Positions 24,128 through 36,275 of a stretch of 64,000 bases of DNA are shown here, piece after piece. Location: contig NZ_JAPJZH010000001.1 of NCBI RefSeq assembly GCF_027889715.1, forward strand, positions 496,001 to 560,000, given 5' to 3'. The stretch comes from Allohoeflea poritis. Its GTDB lineage: Bacteria > Pseudomonadota > Alphaproteobacteria > Rhizobiales > Rhizobiaceae. A model generated the notes under the pieces. It made no database searches, had not been told where the DNA came from, and was given only the letters and a program-made list of their open reading frames with translations. Position 1 is the first letter of the stretch, and the number at the start of each line of letters is the position of its first letter. Position numbers and translations under genes: made by a program.

Positions 24128-25420
24128 ATGAACGACACTCAGTCTCTAACTGAAAAACGCAACCTGTCCGTCCTGTTCGGCCAAGGGACGTTTTCGACCA
24201 CAGCCTGGACAATGGCCAATCCGTCCGTTGTCCTGACCTATCTTGCAATCTCGCTGGAACTCCCCGTCTTGCTGGCCGGTATGCTCGTCACATTCGGTCA
24301 GGCTGCATGTCTGATGACGGCGATTTTTGCGACGCCGATCGCGGCACAAAGACCGCAGAAAAAAAGAGACCTGGCGGCAACCGATATTGTTCTGGCGGTT
24401 GCATTCGCCGTGGCATTGGCTGCCGCCGCTTTCGGAACACCTCTTGTGGTCGGGATCTGCTTCGTTTTTGTCATACTCGTTGTCAAAGCGACGTCCGAGT
24501 ATCAGGCCATCATAACCGCCGGGTTTTACGGGGAAGTTCTCAATTCGCGGTCGCGTACACTGCTGATGTATTCGGTCATGACCCTGGGCGGAATCGTAAC
24601 CGGTACGTTGGCCTGGTCGGCGCATCGGGCGTTCTTTGACGATCCGCCCTTTGACCGCCATGTGGTGCTGGTCACGATCGGTGTTGCCTGTTTTGTTGTC
24701 GCGAGCGCCGTTATCCTGCTGGTCCGCGAATTCGAGAGGGTGGCGCGGGAGACACCGGCCTCCGTCGATAAAGCAGTTCACAAGTTCTCGATTGCCGCAC
24801 AAACAAGCGAGGCCATTGACAATTTGCGCCTGCTGATCGGGATGCAGTGGTTCCGTCGCTACCTGCGCGTCCGGCTGGCATTGCTGACCGTCGAACTTTC
24901 CATCCCCTTCTATGCCATCCTTGCCGCCCTGGCACACCACACGTCGCCCAAGGGCCTTGCCGCGCTTATCCTGTCATCGGCGACCGCGCTCATCGTTTCC
25001 GGACCGCTTTGGGGATTGGTGGGAACCAAATCGACACGAACCGTCATGACGGCAGGTGCAAGCCTGGCAGCCCTGGCCGGTGCCATTCTGGTTGCGAACT
25101 TCTTTTATCCGGTCATCGACTCGCCCTATATCCACGCGATCGCGTTGTTCATCGTGACCGTTGCGGTGCGAGGCGTATCGACGGCGCGCTATCTCTATTT
25201 CATGGATGTCGCGCCGGAAGAATACGCCGTCATCGGTATCGGCGTCTCCAAGGTCGTGGTTCGAACCGTTGGAATCGCTTTGTCCTTTGCCATGGCGTCC
25301 GTTGCCCATCTGCAGCATGTGATCTGGGCGATCCTGGCGCTGGCGCTGATCAACGCCATCACGGCGGCGCTCACCTATCGCACGGCCGGCAATCCCGACA
25401 CGAAGACTCAGCTGATATAG
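24128..25420 (+). CDS. MFS-like transporter, copy 2
   Basis: 430 residues and a clear paralogue of the preceding gene: EKRNLSVLFGQGTFSTTAWTMANPSVVLTYLAIS, MQWFRRYLRVRLALLTVELSIPFYAILAA and AVRGVSTARYLYFMDVAP match the copy-1 motifs position for position, with lower identity between them. Twelve or so membrane helices. The 29-base gap shows cotranscription. The two could form a heterodimer or handle different substrates. It ends 6 bases from the convergent glutamate-synthase-like gene. Confidence 0.75.
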   Translation: MNDTQSLTEKRNLSVLFGQGTFSTTAWTMANPSVVLTYLAISLELPVLLAGMLVTFGQAACLMTAIFATPIAAQRPQKKRDLAATDIVLAVAFAVALAAAAFGTPLVVGICFVFVILVVKATSEYQAIITAGFYGEVLNSRSRTLLMYSVMTLGGIVTGTLAWSAHRAFFDDPPFDRHVVLVTIGVACFVVASAVILLVREFERVARETPASVDKAVHKFSIAAQTSEAIDNLRLLIGMQWFRRYLRVRLALLTVELSIPFYAILAALAHHTSPKGLAALILSSATALIVSGPLWGLVGTKSTRTVMTAGASLAALAGAILVANFFYPVIDSPYIHAIALFIVTVAVRGVSTARYLYFMDVAPEEYAVIGIGVSKVVVRTVGIALSFAMASVAHLQHVIWAILALALINAITAALTYRTAGNPDTKTQLI

Positions 25421-25426
25421 GCTTTA

Positions 25427-27013
25427 TCAGAAGGCTTCGGCGCTGGCCTTCTGCCAATGATGCGCGAAAACGGGGTTGATATCCTTGCCGAGAAGTTCTC
25501 CCGGTTCGAGGAACGGGTAGATCTCGTTGTAGGTGCGCTCGGTTTCATCCGCGACACGCTGATAGATCAGGTCCGGCGTCAGTTGCTCGGGCGATTCGAG
25601 ACCCATTGCACCGACCAGGTCAAGAAAACTCTCAACCGTTGCATCGTGAAAATTCGCGACCCGGACCTGCCGCGATTCAATGTCCACCGCCTTGGCCCGC
25701 TGCCGGTCCTGCGTGGCGATGCCGGTCGGGCAGGTGTTGGTGTTGCAGCGCACCGCCTGTATGCAGCCGAGCGCGAAGAGCATCGGCCGCGCCATGTTGC
25801 ACATGTCGGCCCCAAGCGCCAGCTTCTCCACCATGTGGAAACCGGTGACGACCTTGGCGCTTGCAATGAGGCGCAGCTTGTCGCGAAGCGATGCGCCGAC
25901 AAGACAGGAATGCACGAAGGACAGGCCTTCATTGATGGGCACGCCGAGGCGATCGGTGAATTCCAGCGGCGCCGCACCGGTGCCGCCTTCCGCACCGTCA
26001 ACGGTGATGAAATCCGGCAGGATCTTGGTCTTGAGCATCGCCTTTACGATGCCCATGAACTCGTGACGCCGGCCGACGCAGAGTTTGAAGCCGACCGGTT
26101 TGCCGTTGCTGACCTCGCGCAGGCGCGCTACCCACTCAAGCAATCCTTCCGGCGAGGAAAAAGTCGTATGCGCAGGCGGTGAGATAACGTCCTTTCCCAC
26201 CGGAACGCCGCGGATCCGGGCAATCTCCTCATCCACCTTCGCTGCCGGCAATACGCCGCCATGGGCCGGCTTGGCGCCCTGGGAAAGCTTGATTTCAATC
26301 ATCTTCACCACATCGCGGTTGGCGATTGCGATGAACTTGTCCTCGTCAAACGTGCCCTCCGGGGTGCGGCAACTGAAATAGCCGGTGCCGATCTGGAAGA
26401 TGATGTCGCCGCCGCCAGCCAAGTGGTAGGGGCTCAGCCCGCCCTCGCCCGTATTGTGCGCGAAGTTGCCGCGCTTGGCGCCGGCATTCAGCGCGTGGAT
26501 CGCCGTCGGGCTCAAGGCTCCGAAGCTCATGGCGGAAATATTGAGCCTGGATGCCGAATAGGGCTGCTTGCATTCCGAACCGCCGACGACAATACGCGCC
26601 TCGTCGCGCGAGACTTTCCTGGGCGCCAGAGAGTGGCTGCCGCGGGTGAAACCCACATCCATGATGTCCCGCTGCGTGCCGAAAGGCTGGGTGTCGACGG
26701 TTCCCGAGGCCCGGGCATAGACAAGGTTGCGATGGATCCGGTTGTAGGGCTTGCCGTCCTCATTGTTCTCGACGAAATACTGCCTGATTTCCGGACTGAT
26801 GAACTCGAAAGCGTAGCGCAGGTGGCCGATCACCGGATAGTTGCGCAACACATTGTGGTCTGACCAGTGAATGTCGTAGAAACCGACAAGTATCAGCGGC
26901 ACCACGATCACCAGTGCCCATACAAAGGGCGGCCACGCCAGGGCGATCAGCCAAACGGCGAGCAGTGCCACGACCGACACGACGTAAAAGACTGTTCGCA
27001 TCATAAGGCGCAT
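25427..27013 (-). CDS. FMN-binding glutamate synthase family protein
   Basis: 528 residues. Two membrane helices at the N terminus (about 7-45) anchor a domain matching the FMN-binding central region of glutamate synthase large subunits: ISAMSFGALSPTAIHALNAGA, GEGGLSPYH, FITVDGAEGGTGAAPLEF and the 3Fe-4S motif C-x5-C-x4-C in LGCIQAVRCNTNTCPTGIAT. The glutaminase and C-terminal beta-helix domains are missing, so it is not a full GltB. Function of this membrane-anchored group is unproven. Transcribed alone. Confidence 0.85.
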   Translation of the reverse strand: MRLMMRTVFYVVSVVALLAVWLIALAWPPFVWALVIVVPLILVGFYDIHWSDHNVLRNYPVIGHLRYAFEFISPEIRQYFVENNEDGKPYNRIHRNLVYARASGTVDTQPFGTQRDIMDVGFTRGSHSLAPRKVSRDEARIVVGGSECKQPYSASRLNISAMSFGALSPTAIHALNAGAKRGNFAHNTGEGGLSPYHLAGGGDIIFQIGTGYFSCRTPEGTFDEDKFIAIANRDVVKMIEIKLSQGAKPAHGGVLPAAKVDEEIARIRGVPVGKDVISPPAHTTFSSPEGLLEWVARLREVSNGKPVGFKLCVGRRHEFMGIVKAMLKTKILPDFITVDGAEGGTGAAPLEFTDRLGVPINEGLSFVHSCLVGASLRDKLRLIASAKVVTGFHMVEKLALGADMCNMARPMLFALGCIQAVRCNTNTCPTGIATQDRQRAKAVDIESRQVRVANFHDATVESFLDLVGAMGLESPEQLTPDLIYQRVADETERTYNEIYPFLEPGELLGKDINPVFAHHWQKASAEAF

Positions 27014-27329
27014 CCTCCGCGATCCTGCGCAGTTCGGTACTGCGCGATAAGGCCGCCGTAGTTTGCGGCTTAGAGCGACTCTAGCTTTCGCCCAATTGCA
27101 CGATCAAGAATTATTGTGAAAAATTCGCGATGTAGCGGTCTGTGCATCCACGGCGCGCCGACCGGAGACTGCCAGGGAGCGGCACAGGATTACCCGACAA
27201 GCAACACAATCTCGGCCCACTTTGGCCGCGAATCCGCATTTTGTATTGGCCTCCGGCAAATACCCGCACCGCTGAGACAAGGGTTGCGGAATCGAACCGG
27301 ACCGAGATTTTGTGAGCAGGAGAGTCACG
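27014..27329. other. Intergenic region upstream of the DUF992 gene
   Basis: 316 bases between two divergent genes. It must hold promoters for both. Reading frames crossing it have no ribosome site and no recognisable product. No repeat or strong dyad seen. Confidence 0.5.
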
Positions 27330-27872
27330 ATGAAATCAACAAACCCGGCAGTTGCCCTGGTGGCCGCAACGACAGCAATCCTTGTTGCAGCAACACCGAT
27401 TCGGGCTGCCGATACACCGCCGGCTGAAATTCCGGAGGCAGCGGCCCCGAAACGCCACTTTACCAAAATCGGCATGCTGAGCTGCTCCAGCGATGGCGGC
27501 TTCGGCTACGTCGTCGGTTCGTCCAGTGACCTGAGCTGCACATTCTCGAACCGCCACGCCGGGCAGGCCCACGAATATTACAGCGGATCCATCACCAAGG
27601 TCGGCCCGGATATCGGCTTCAAGAGCCGCGAGAGGCTGATCTGGGCCGTATACGCGCCGAGCTACCAGGTTCCGCAGGGCCGACTCGACGGCACGTATGT
27701 CGGCGTGTCGGCCGCCGCCGGTCTCGGCATCGGGGTCGGAGCCAATGTCCTGGTCGGCAATCTGAAAAACAACCTCAACCTCGTTCCGGTGAGCGTCAGC
27801 GGCAATATCGGTCTGAACGCGTCTGCCGGCATCGGGGCACTGACACTCTCCAGCGAAGCGGCATCACGCTGA
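27330..27872 (+). CDS. Exported DUF992 family protein
   Basis: 180 residues. A signal peptide (MKSTNPAVALVAATTAILVAATPIRA) precedes a DUF992 domain: KIGMLSCSSDGGFGYVVGSSSDLSCTF with two conserved cysteines and a glycine-rich end (GVSAAAGLGIGVGANVLVGN). Such proteins are typical of Rhizobiales and related groups; function is not known, but periplasmic or outer-membrane location is likely. ATG 27330 is preceded by GCAGGAG. Monocistronic. Confidence 0.82.
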   Translation: MKSTNPAVALVAATTAILVAATPIRAADTPPAEIPEAAAPKRHFTKIGMLSCSSDGGFGYVVGSSSDLSCTFSNRHAGQAHEYYSGSITKVGPDIGFKSRERLIWAVYAPSYQVPQGRLDGTYVGVSAAAGLGIGVGANVLVGNLKNNLNLVPVSVSGNIGLNASAGIGALTLSSEAASR

Positions 27873-27987
27873 ACATCCTTCCGGCGCCCGGCTGTTGAAT
27901 TGCGGCGGCCGGGTGTCGCACCGCTGGTAATTTTAGTTAAAGATTACATATTATAAGCTGCATTTGCGCGAGCCAGCGGAGCCATGA

Positions 27988-30387
27988 ATGCGTGAAAAGA
28001 CAGATGCGGCGCCGGCACATACCCCTTGCGGGGATGTGCCGAACAGCAACCAGGACGATGTTTTGACAGCCGTTGAGGAAACGGCGGAGGAGAACGGTCC
28101 GCCGACCGACCCGGTCTGCGGCATGCAGGTCAATGTGACAGAGCACACGCCGCGGTCGCAATTCGGTGGCGAGGATTATGTGTTTTGTTCGGCGAAATGC
28201 CACGAGACGTTCGACACGGACCCTTATTTCTACGCCTCCGGAAACGCAAAGCGCATCAAGCAGGTGGCGCATGCCGATGCCACCTACACCTGCCCCATGC
28301 ATCCCGAGATCATTCGCGATGAACCGGGCTCCTGCCCGATCTGCGGGATGGCTCTCGAACCGGTCGGCGTCGTGCCGAATGGCCCCAACGAGGAGTTGGT
28401 CGATTTCACACGCCGGCTGATCGTCAGCCTCATATGCGCCGTTCCCCTGCTCGTTCTGACCATGGGGCCGATGGTCGGGCTTCCCGTTCGCTCGCTCTTC
28501 GGCGAGCGATTGGCGATCTATATCGAATTCGTTCTGGCCAGCCCGGTTGTGCTCTGGGCGGCCCTGCCCTTTTTCGAGCGCGGCGTGCAATCGATCCGCA
28601 CGCTGAACTTCAACATGTGGACGCTGATCACGCTCGGCGTGTGCGCCGCTTACGGATACAGCGTTGTCGCCACCTTCGTGCCGGGACTGTTTCCCGACCG
28701 GTTCCAGATGGACGGTGGTCATGTGCCTGTCTACTTTGAGGCCGCTGCGGTCATTATCGCTCTGATCTTCGCGGGCCAGGTGCTCGAATTGCGGGCGCGC
28801 GAGCGCACAGGCGATGCCATCAGGGCCTTGCTTGATCTCGCTCCCAAGTCGGCCCGGCGTATTCTTGATGACGGCTCGGAATACGACGCGCCCCTGGAGA
28901 ACGTTCTGGAGGGCGACCGTTTGCGCGTAAGGCCGGGCGAGCGCGTTCCTGTCGACGGGATTGTGATCGATGGCCGCAGCGCCGTCGACGAAAGCATGAT
29001 CACGGGTGAACCGGTGGCGGTTGAGAAAACCGCCGGCGATCCTGTGACAGGCGGAACGCTGAACAAGAACGGCAGCCTCGTCATGGAGGCAAGGCGAGTC
29101 GGCAGCGAAACGACGCTCGCGCAGATCGTTGACATGGTGTCGAGCGCGCAGCGCTCGAAGGCATCGATCCAGGGACTGGCCGATACCGTCGCGTCCTATT
29201 TCGTCCCGGTTGTGATCGCGGTTGCCGTGATCGCATTTTTCGTATGGCTTGCGGTCGGCCCGTCTCCGGCGTTCATTTTCGCGATGATCTCGGCGGTTTC
29301 CGTGCTTATCATCGCCTGCCCCTGCGCGCTTGGCCTCGCGACGCCCATGTCCATCATGACGGCCACCGGACGCGGTGCGCAGGCCGGCGTGCTGGTCAAG
29401 GACGCCGGAGCCCTGGAGAGCCTCGCCAGCGTCGATGTGCTCGTCGTCGACAAGACCGGAACGCTCACCGAGGGCCGTCCGAAACTGACCAACGTCATCA
29501 GCCTCTCGCGGCACAGCAAGGACACCATCCTGAAGCTAGTCGCCACGCTTGAAAAAGGATCCGAGCACCCGCTCGCCGAAGCGATCGTTCAGGGCGCGGA
29601 AGACGCAAAGCTGACACTGGAAACGATGATCAATTTCGAGGCAATGACCGGCAAGGGTGTAGCGGGCAAAGTGACCGGACGCGAAGTGGCGCTCGGCAAT
29701 GATGCGATGATGGAAGCACTGCAGATCGACCTGTCGGCGGCCAGGCCGGTGGCGGACGGCCTGCGACAGGAAGGCAAGACCGCGATGTTCGTGGCCATAG
29801 AGGCCGAATTCGCCGGCATCGTAGCGGTCGCCGATCCGATCAAGGCCAATGCGGCCGAGGCCATCCGGGCCTTGCACGAACAGGGCCTGACCATCGTGAT
29901 GGCGACCGGTGACAACGAGACGACCGCCAACGCGGCCGCAGCGCAACTGGGAATCGATCAGGTCAATGCCGGCGTTCTGCCTGCCGACAAGAAGCAGCTT
30001 GTCGATGACCTGAAGTCGCAGGGCAAGCGTGTGGCCATGGCCGGCGACGGCGTCAACGACGCACCGGCGCTTGCCGCCGCGGATGTCGGCATCGCCATGG
30101 GAACCGGCGCGGATGTCGCTGTCGAAAGCGCGGGCATCACTTTGTTGAAGGGCGACCTTTCGGGGATCGTGCGGGCGCGCAAGCTGGCGCGCGGCACCTT
30201 GCGCAATATCAAGCAGAACCTGTTCTTCGCGTTCGCCTACAATACGGCGGGCATTCCCATCGCCGCAGGCGTACTCTATCCGCTGACCGGCAGCCTGCTG
30301 TCGCCGATGATCGCCGCGGCTGCCATGAGCCTGTCATCGGTTTCGGTCATCACAAATGCGCTGAGACTGCGGACGATCAAGCTGTAG
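27988..30387 (+). CDS. copA: Copper-translocating P1B-type ATPase
   Basis: 799 residues. Instead of an HMA domain, the N terminus carries a YHS-type motif (DPVCGMQV near 42) and a heavy-metal-binding domain YTCPMHPEI...[10 protein letters not shown] (about 99-125). Then come eight membrane helices, the CPC site (C444-P-C446), phosphorylation motif DKTGTLTEG (D488), the HP motif ([10 protein letters not shown]) and [20 protein letters not shown]7 YNTAGIP and TM8 MSLSSVSV fit Cu(+) exporters. ATG 27988 follows GGAG. It exports Cu(+) to the periplasm. No CueR gene lies nearby. Confidence 0.93.
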   Translation: MREKTDAAPAHTPCGDVPNSNQDDVLTAVEETAEENGPPTDPVCGMQVNVTEHTPRSQFGGEDYVFCSAKCHETFDTDPYFYASGNAKRIKQVAHADATYTCPMHPEIIRDEPGSCPICGMALEPVGVVPNGPNEELVDFTRRLIVSLICAVPLLVLTMGPMVGLPVRSLFGERLAIYIEFVLASPVVLWAALPFFERGVQSIRTLNFNMWTLITLGVCAAYGYSVVATFVPGLFPDRFQMDGGHVPVYFEAAAVIIALIFAGQVLELRARERTGDAIRALLDLAPKSARRILDDGSEYDAPLENVLEGDRLRVRPGERVPVDGIVIDGRSAVDESMITGEPVAVEKTAGDPVTGGTLNKNGSLVMEARRVGSETTLAQIVDMVSSAQRSKASIQGLADTVASYFVPVVIAVAVIAFFVWLAVGPSPAFIFAMISAVSVLIIACPCALGLATPMSIMTATGRGAQAGVLVKDAGALESLASVDVLVVDKTGTLTEGRPKLTNVISLSRHSKDTILKLVATLEKGSEHPLAEAIVQGAEDAKLTLETMINFEAMTGKGVAGKVTGREVALGNDAMMEALQIDLSAARPVADGLRQEGKTAMFVAIEAEFAGIVAVADPIKANAAEAIRALHEQGLTIVMATGDNETTANAAAAQLGIDQVNAGVLPADKKQLVDDLKSQGKRVAMAGDGVNDAPALAAADVGIAMGTGADVAVESAGITLLKGDLSGIVRARKLARGTLRNIKQNLFFAFAYNTAGIPIAAGVLYPLTGSLLSPMIAAAAMSLSSVSVITNALRLRTIKL

Positions 30388-30417
30388 AGGCTCAAACCGG
30401 AAAATGGTCCGGCTCGC

Positions 30418-30951
30418 TCAAGTACCCTCCAACCGCTGCAGCACGCCTTCGCACCATGCGATCCAGCCTTGCTCATACTGGATGCCGAGTTCCAGCCCCA
30501 TCAGCTTGCCCAGGTCTTCGGGCGCTGGCTTTCCGTCGCTGAAGCGCACGTCGCGGATGTGATGATACTGCCCAAGCTGTTCGCGATGTGCAGCAAGGCG
30601 CGCGCGGATCTGCTCGCGCAGGGCATCCTTGTCGACATATTCGATGGCCTGCAGCCGCACGAGCAGATCGTCCTTGATCAACGGCAGGGCGACCGGCTCG
30701 CGCGACCAGTCCTTCAGAGCCTGCTTGCCCGCATCGGTGATGCTGTAGACAAAGCGGTTGGGCTTGCCGGACTGAACCTCCTCGGCCGATGTCACATAAC
30801 CCTGCCCGCCGAGCTTTTTCAGTTCGCGATAGATCTGCGGATGGGTGGCCTTCCAGAAGAACGCGATTGACGTGTCGAAGAACTTGGCAAGGTCATAGCC
30901 CGACATCGGGCGCTCGGTCAGGCATACGAGAATGGCGTGTGAGAGGGCCAA
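30418..30951 (-). CDS. PadR-family transcriptional regulator
   Basis: 177 residues from a TTG start at 30951, which follows GGAG and aligns with the usual PadR N terminus (ALSHAILVCLTERPMSGYDLAKFFDTSIAFFWKATHPQIYRELKKL); an upstream ATG at 30999 would lie inside the operator. The C terminus is the long PadR coiled-coil dimerisation domain. It is divergent from the SnoaL-like and FadH-like genes, with a PadR consensus operator between, so it probably represses that operon and itself. Confidence 0.85.
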   Translation of the reverse strand: MALSHAILVCLTERPMSGYDLAKFFDTSIAFFWKATHPQIYRELKKLGGQGYVTSAEEVQSGKPNRFVYSITDAGKQALKDWSREPVALPLIKDDLLVRLQAIEYVDKDALREQIRARLAAHREQLGQYHHIRDVRFSDGKPAPEDLGKLMGLELGIQYEQGWIAWCEGVLQRLEGT

Positions 30952-30999
30952 CTTTAGAACGACTCCATTTTCTCTTGTCTTTTTTATTGAACATAGCAT

Positions 31000-31019
31000 A
31001 TATGTGTCAATGCACATAT
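31000..31019. promoter_or_regulatory. PadR operator
   Basis: ATATGTG (31000-31006) and CACATAT (31013-31019) are perfect inverted arms around TCAATG; inside it is ATGT-N8-ACAT, the published PadR recognition pattern. On the minus strand TTGACA lies within the dyad, so binding would block the PadR promoter. Confidence 0.75.
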
Positions 31020-31050
31020 GAATTGCTTTGCAGCAGACGGGAGGACGCTG

Positions 31051-33562
<2,512 letters not shown>

Positions 33563-33569
33563 CAATTGC

Positions 33570-33595
33570 GCCTGCCGCACCGGGGTGCGGCAGGC
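33570..33595. terminator. Perfect hairpin between convergent genes
   Basis: GCCTGCCGCAC (33570-33580) and GTGCGGCAGGC (33585-33595) form an 11-bp perfect stem with a 4-base loop, just after the FadH-like gene and 7 bases before the convergent gene. No long T tract. Confidence 0.55.
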
Positions 33596-33601
33596 CTTGC
33601 T

Positions 33602-34036
33602 TCACAAATGCAGTTGCAAATGCGGGTTTCCGTTTGACGTCTTCTGCTGCGTGGTGCCACGCGAGTCGATGATCGCCTTGACCCTCTGCCGGTAGGCGGA
33701 GAAGCTGTCGAAGGTCACCACGTCGACGGGCTCGTCGAAGTGCAGCGTGATCCGAAAACGGTCATGGGCCGGCAGCGCGTAGATACCCAGCACCCGCCCC
33801 GTGAAGGGCTGGCCGAGATAGGTTCCGCTGACCGCCTCGCCCACATATACGGGCGCAAGCGGCGGCGTGTTGGACGCCCGCGCGCTGATGGTATTCCAGT
33901 CCTTGAAGCCGTACTGATGTGCAACGGCTTCCAGCGCCCTGGAATGGCTCATGGACTGACCTTGGCGCTCCAGCGACTTGCGCAGCCGGCGTGCCTGGTC
34001 TTTCAGTGTTTCAATCGTCGGTAATGCGTCGTTCAT
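33602..34036 (-). CDS. Glyoxalase-superfamily-related hypothetical protein
   Basis: 144 residues. The N-terminal IETLKDQARRLRKSLERQGQSMSHSRALEAVAHQYGFKDWNTISA is a conserved helical module annotated in public records as a glyoxalase-superfamily protein, found alone in Rhizobiales. The second half (beta-rich, FRITLHFDEPVDVVTFDSFSAYRQRVKAI) is unassigned. An in-frame ATG at 34048 is also possible. No neighbours in the same unit. Confidence 0.65.
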   Translation of the reverse strand: MNDALPTIETLKDQARRLRKSLERQGQSMSHSRALEAVAHQYGFKDWNTISARASNTPPLAPVYVGEAVSGTYLGQPFTGRVLGIYALPAHDRFRITLHFDEPVDVVTFDSFSAYRQRVKAIIDSRGTTQQKTSNGNPHLQLHL

Positions 34037-34313
34037 TCTTCGCCTCATACGAATAGCGCATCACGGTAAATGAAGGTGCTCGCATTGCCATCGATCCAGA
34101 TGCTCTGAATTGGCGTTGAATGTCTGTTGGAGGGCTTCACCATGGCTTTCGCCAGCGAGCGGCAGGCGCCTCTTGCCGAGGAACGCTAGATGGCGACGCG
34201 GGGCTTGATTGTCAAGCCCGGTGCACGGGCCAAACATGAAAGCCTTTCACATTCGGCGCTTGAACGAACCTCGCGGGATACATAACTGCAATGAGCAGCA
34301 TTGCGGAGACTCA
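34037..34313 (+). other. Leader region upstream of the glycosyltransferase
   Basis: A 15-codon ORF (ATG 34142 to TAG 34189, MAFASERQAPLAEER) has a strong GGAGG about 8 bases upstream, and is followed by a perfect hairpin GGGCTTGA/TCAAGCCC (34201-34208 and 34212-34219). This could be a leader peptide or chance; no function is implied by its sequence. Confidence 0.3.
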
Positions 34314-35615
34314 ATGAAAATCCTCATCCTGACAATCGGATCGCGCGGGGATGTGCAGCCCTATGTCGCCCTCGGTAAGGGATTGAAGGCAGCGGGCCAT
34401 GAAGTGACGCTTGCCACCTGCGAGCGGTTCCGCGAATTCATCGAAGACCACGGCTTAACCTACGGTCATATCAGCGACGACCTGATGAAGATCGTCGATT
34501 CCGATGAAGGCAAGGCGCTGATGGAGGACACGACCAATATCGTGCGAACCGTTTCGGCAATGATCCGCATGCGGCGGCAGGTGGCGCCGCTTCAAAGGCA
34601 GGCAATCGAAGACAGCTGGGCTGTCGCGCAGGAATTCATGCCGGAGCTGGTCATTTTTCATCCCAAGGCCGTGCTCGGTCCGGCGATCGGCGAGAAGCTG
34701 GGCATTCCGTGCATCCTTGCATCCCCGATCCCGATGATTGTTCCGACAGGCGAATTTCCCTGTGTGGGCTTCGCCGATCTGGGCCTCGGCGGTTGGTACA
34801 ACCGCCTCGGCTACAGCATCGTCAATTTCTTCATCAAGGTGTCGGCGGGAAAGGATGTGCGCGCCTGGCGCGAGGCGACGAACACGCCCGTCAAACGCGT
34901 CAATCTCGATTATCTTGCCGACCAGGACGGCAATACGATCCCTGCATTGCATGCGATCAGCGAGCACGTGCTGCCAAGGCCCGGCGACTGGCCGCGAACC
35001 GCGATCATGTCGGGATACTGGTTCCTGGATGCTGAAGACGACTGGCGGCCCTCGCGGGAACTGAGCGATTTCCTTTCAGGCGGCTCCCCGCCCATCTATG
35101 TCGGCTTCGGTTCGATGGCCGGTCGAAATCCCGAGCGGCTCGCCGCCGCCGTCATCGGCGCGCTCCAGAAAACCGGACAACGCGGCCTTCTTGCAAGCGG
35201 CTGGGGCGGTCTCAGCGCCAGTGACCTTCCGGATAATGTCTTCATGATCGACCAGGCGCCGCATGACTGGCTCTTCCCGCAGGTCGCCGCCGTTGTTCAC
35301 CACGGCGGCGCCGGCAGCACTGCGGCCGGCCTTCGCGCCGGAAAACCGACGCTTGTCTGCCCGTTTTTTGCCGACCAGCCTTTCTGGGGCAAGACCGTTC
35401 GACGGCTCGGCGCCGGCCCGGAGCCGATCCCGCAAAAACAGGTCACGGCCGACAAGCTGGCCAATGTGTTCGACCAGTTGATCTACAATGAACGCATGCG
35501 CGAACGGGCAGCGGCCATCGGAGAACGGTTGCGGTCCGAGGATGGTGTCGCGACTGCCGTCTCCTTCGTTGAGAATATCGCTGAGCGCACCGCGCAGCCA
35601 ACTAAGGCAGCTTGA
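34314..35615 (+). CDS. UGT-like glycosyltransferase (GT1 family)
   Basis: 433 residues with a GT-B fold. The N terminus MKILILTIGSRGDVQPYVALGKGLKAAGHEVTLATCERF is typical of sterol/flavonoid-type glucosyltransferases, and the C-terminal donor site reads PHDWLFPQVAAVVHHGGAGSTAAGLRAGKPTLVCPFFADQPFWG, the UGT signature (HGGxGT-like). It transfers a sugar from a UDP donor to a small or lipid acceptor; related bacterial enzymes act on sterols, hopanoids or macrolides. ATG 34314 lacks a strong ribosome site. Its end overlaps the convergent VOC gene by 14 bases. Confidence 0.88.
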   Translation: MKILILTIGSRGDVQPYVALGKGLKAAGHEVTLATCERFREFIEDHGLTYGHISDDLMKIVDSDEGKALMEDTTNIVRTVSAMIRMRRQVAPLQRQAIEDSWAVAQEFMPELVIFHPKAVLGPAIGEKLGIPCILASPIPMIVPTGEFPCVGFADLGLGGWYNRLGYSIVNFFIKVSAGKDVRAWREATNTPVKRVNLDYLADQDGNTIPALHAISEHVLPRPGDWPRTAIMSGYWFLDAEDDWRPSRELSDFLSGGSPPIYVGFGSMAGRNPERLAAAVIGALQKTGQRGLLASGWGGLSASDLPDNVFMIDQAPHDWLFPQVAAVVHHGGAGSTAAGLRAGKPTLVCPFFADQPFWGKTVRRLGAGPEPIPQKQVTADKLANVFDQLIYNERMRERAAAIGERLRSEDGVATAVSFVENIAERTAQPTKAA

Positions 35616-35976
35616 ATTCGGGGTTGTAAATAAGCCCGACGACATTACCCCACGGGTCGCTGACGCCGGCGACCACGATCTCACCGCCGACATTCGTCGG
35701 TTTCTCGACAACGCTCGCGCCCAGCGCCACGAAATGCGCGACCGCCTCCTCGATATTTTCTACGCCCCAGTAGGTCAGGACCGTGCCGGCTTTGCCGTCC
35801 GCCGGCGTTTCATCCGGCATCAGCCCCAGCTCGTAGCCCGCTACGTTGAAGCCGACATAGGACGGTTGGTCGAAATAGGGCTTCGTGCCGAAAGCGTCGC
35901 TGTACCAGGCCTTGGCCTTTTCCAGATCGGCTACCATGTAGATCGTGGTTCTGAGACCGAGGATGTTCGATGACAT
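35602..35976 (-). CDS. VOC-family protein
   Basis: 124 residues with a single VOC unit: LRTTIYMVADLEKAKAWYSDAFGTKPYF, then WGVENIEEAVAHFVALGASVVEKPTNVGG and the C-terminal VSDPWGNVVGLIYNP. Ligand residues are partly degenerate, so a binding rather than catalytic role is possible. ATG 35976 follows CAGGAG. Divergent from the dehydratase gene across a dyad-rich region. Confidence 0.78.
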   Translation of the reverse strand: MSSNILGLRTTIYMVADLEKAKAWYSDAFGTKPYFDQPSYVGFNVAGYELGLMPDETPADGKAGTVLTYWGVENIEEAVAHFVALGASVVEKPTNVGGEIVVAGVSDPWGNVVGLIYNPEFKLP

Positions 35977-36088
35977 GATCAATGCTCCTGACGTTACTGA
36001 TGTTTCGGGGCGGATATCCTGTTGCCGGCCGATTGGCCTGGAAAGCGTCACTGCCCGGAATTGATTCTCCCTACAATCTGTTCTCATA

Positions 36089-36147
36089 CCGGTTTCGCGA
36101 ACCGGCGAACACAAACGAACGCCGCGCTCCTGACATTCCTGTCAGGA
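36089..36147. promoter_or_regulatory. Two dyads in a divergent intergenic region
   Basis: CCGGTT (36089-36094) and AACCGG (36100-36105) flank a 5-base centre, and TCCTGACA (36128-36135) and TGTCAGGA (36140-36147) flank TTCC. Both lie between the VOC and dehydratase starts. The second repeats arms seen at 2191-2217. They may be operators or a hairpin; regulators unknown. Confidence 0.35.
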
Positions 36148-36275
36148 TCAAAACCGGCCCTGCAAACATTGCTCCCGAACGGCGGCTACCCAATATTCGA
36201 TTGTCGTTGTGCGCGGCATTGGAACGTGCTGTAGGTTCTCCACGCCGTTTGGCCACGCTAACCAATTGATCGACG

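Noticed and set aside
25427-27013. Glutamate synthase large subunit (gltB)
   Set aside because: The protein has only the FMN/3Fe-4S central domain with a membrane anchor and lacks the glutaminase domain and the GltD partner.
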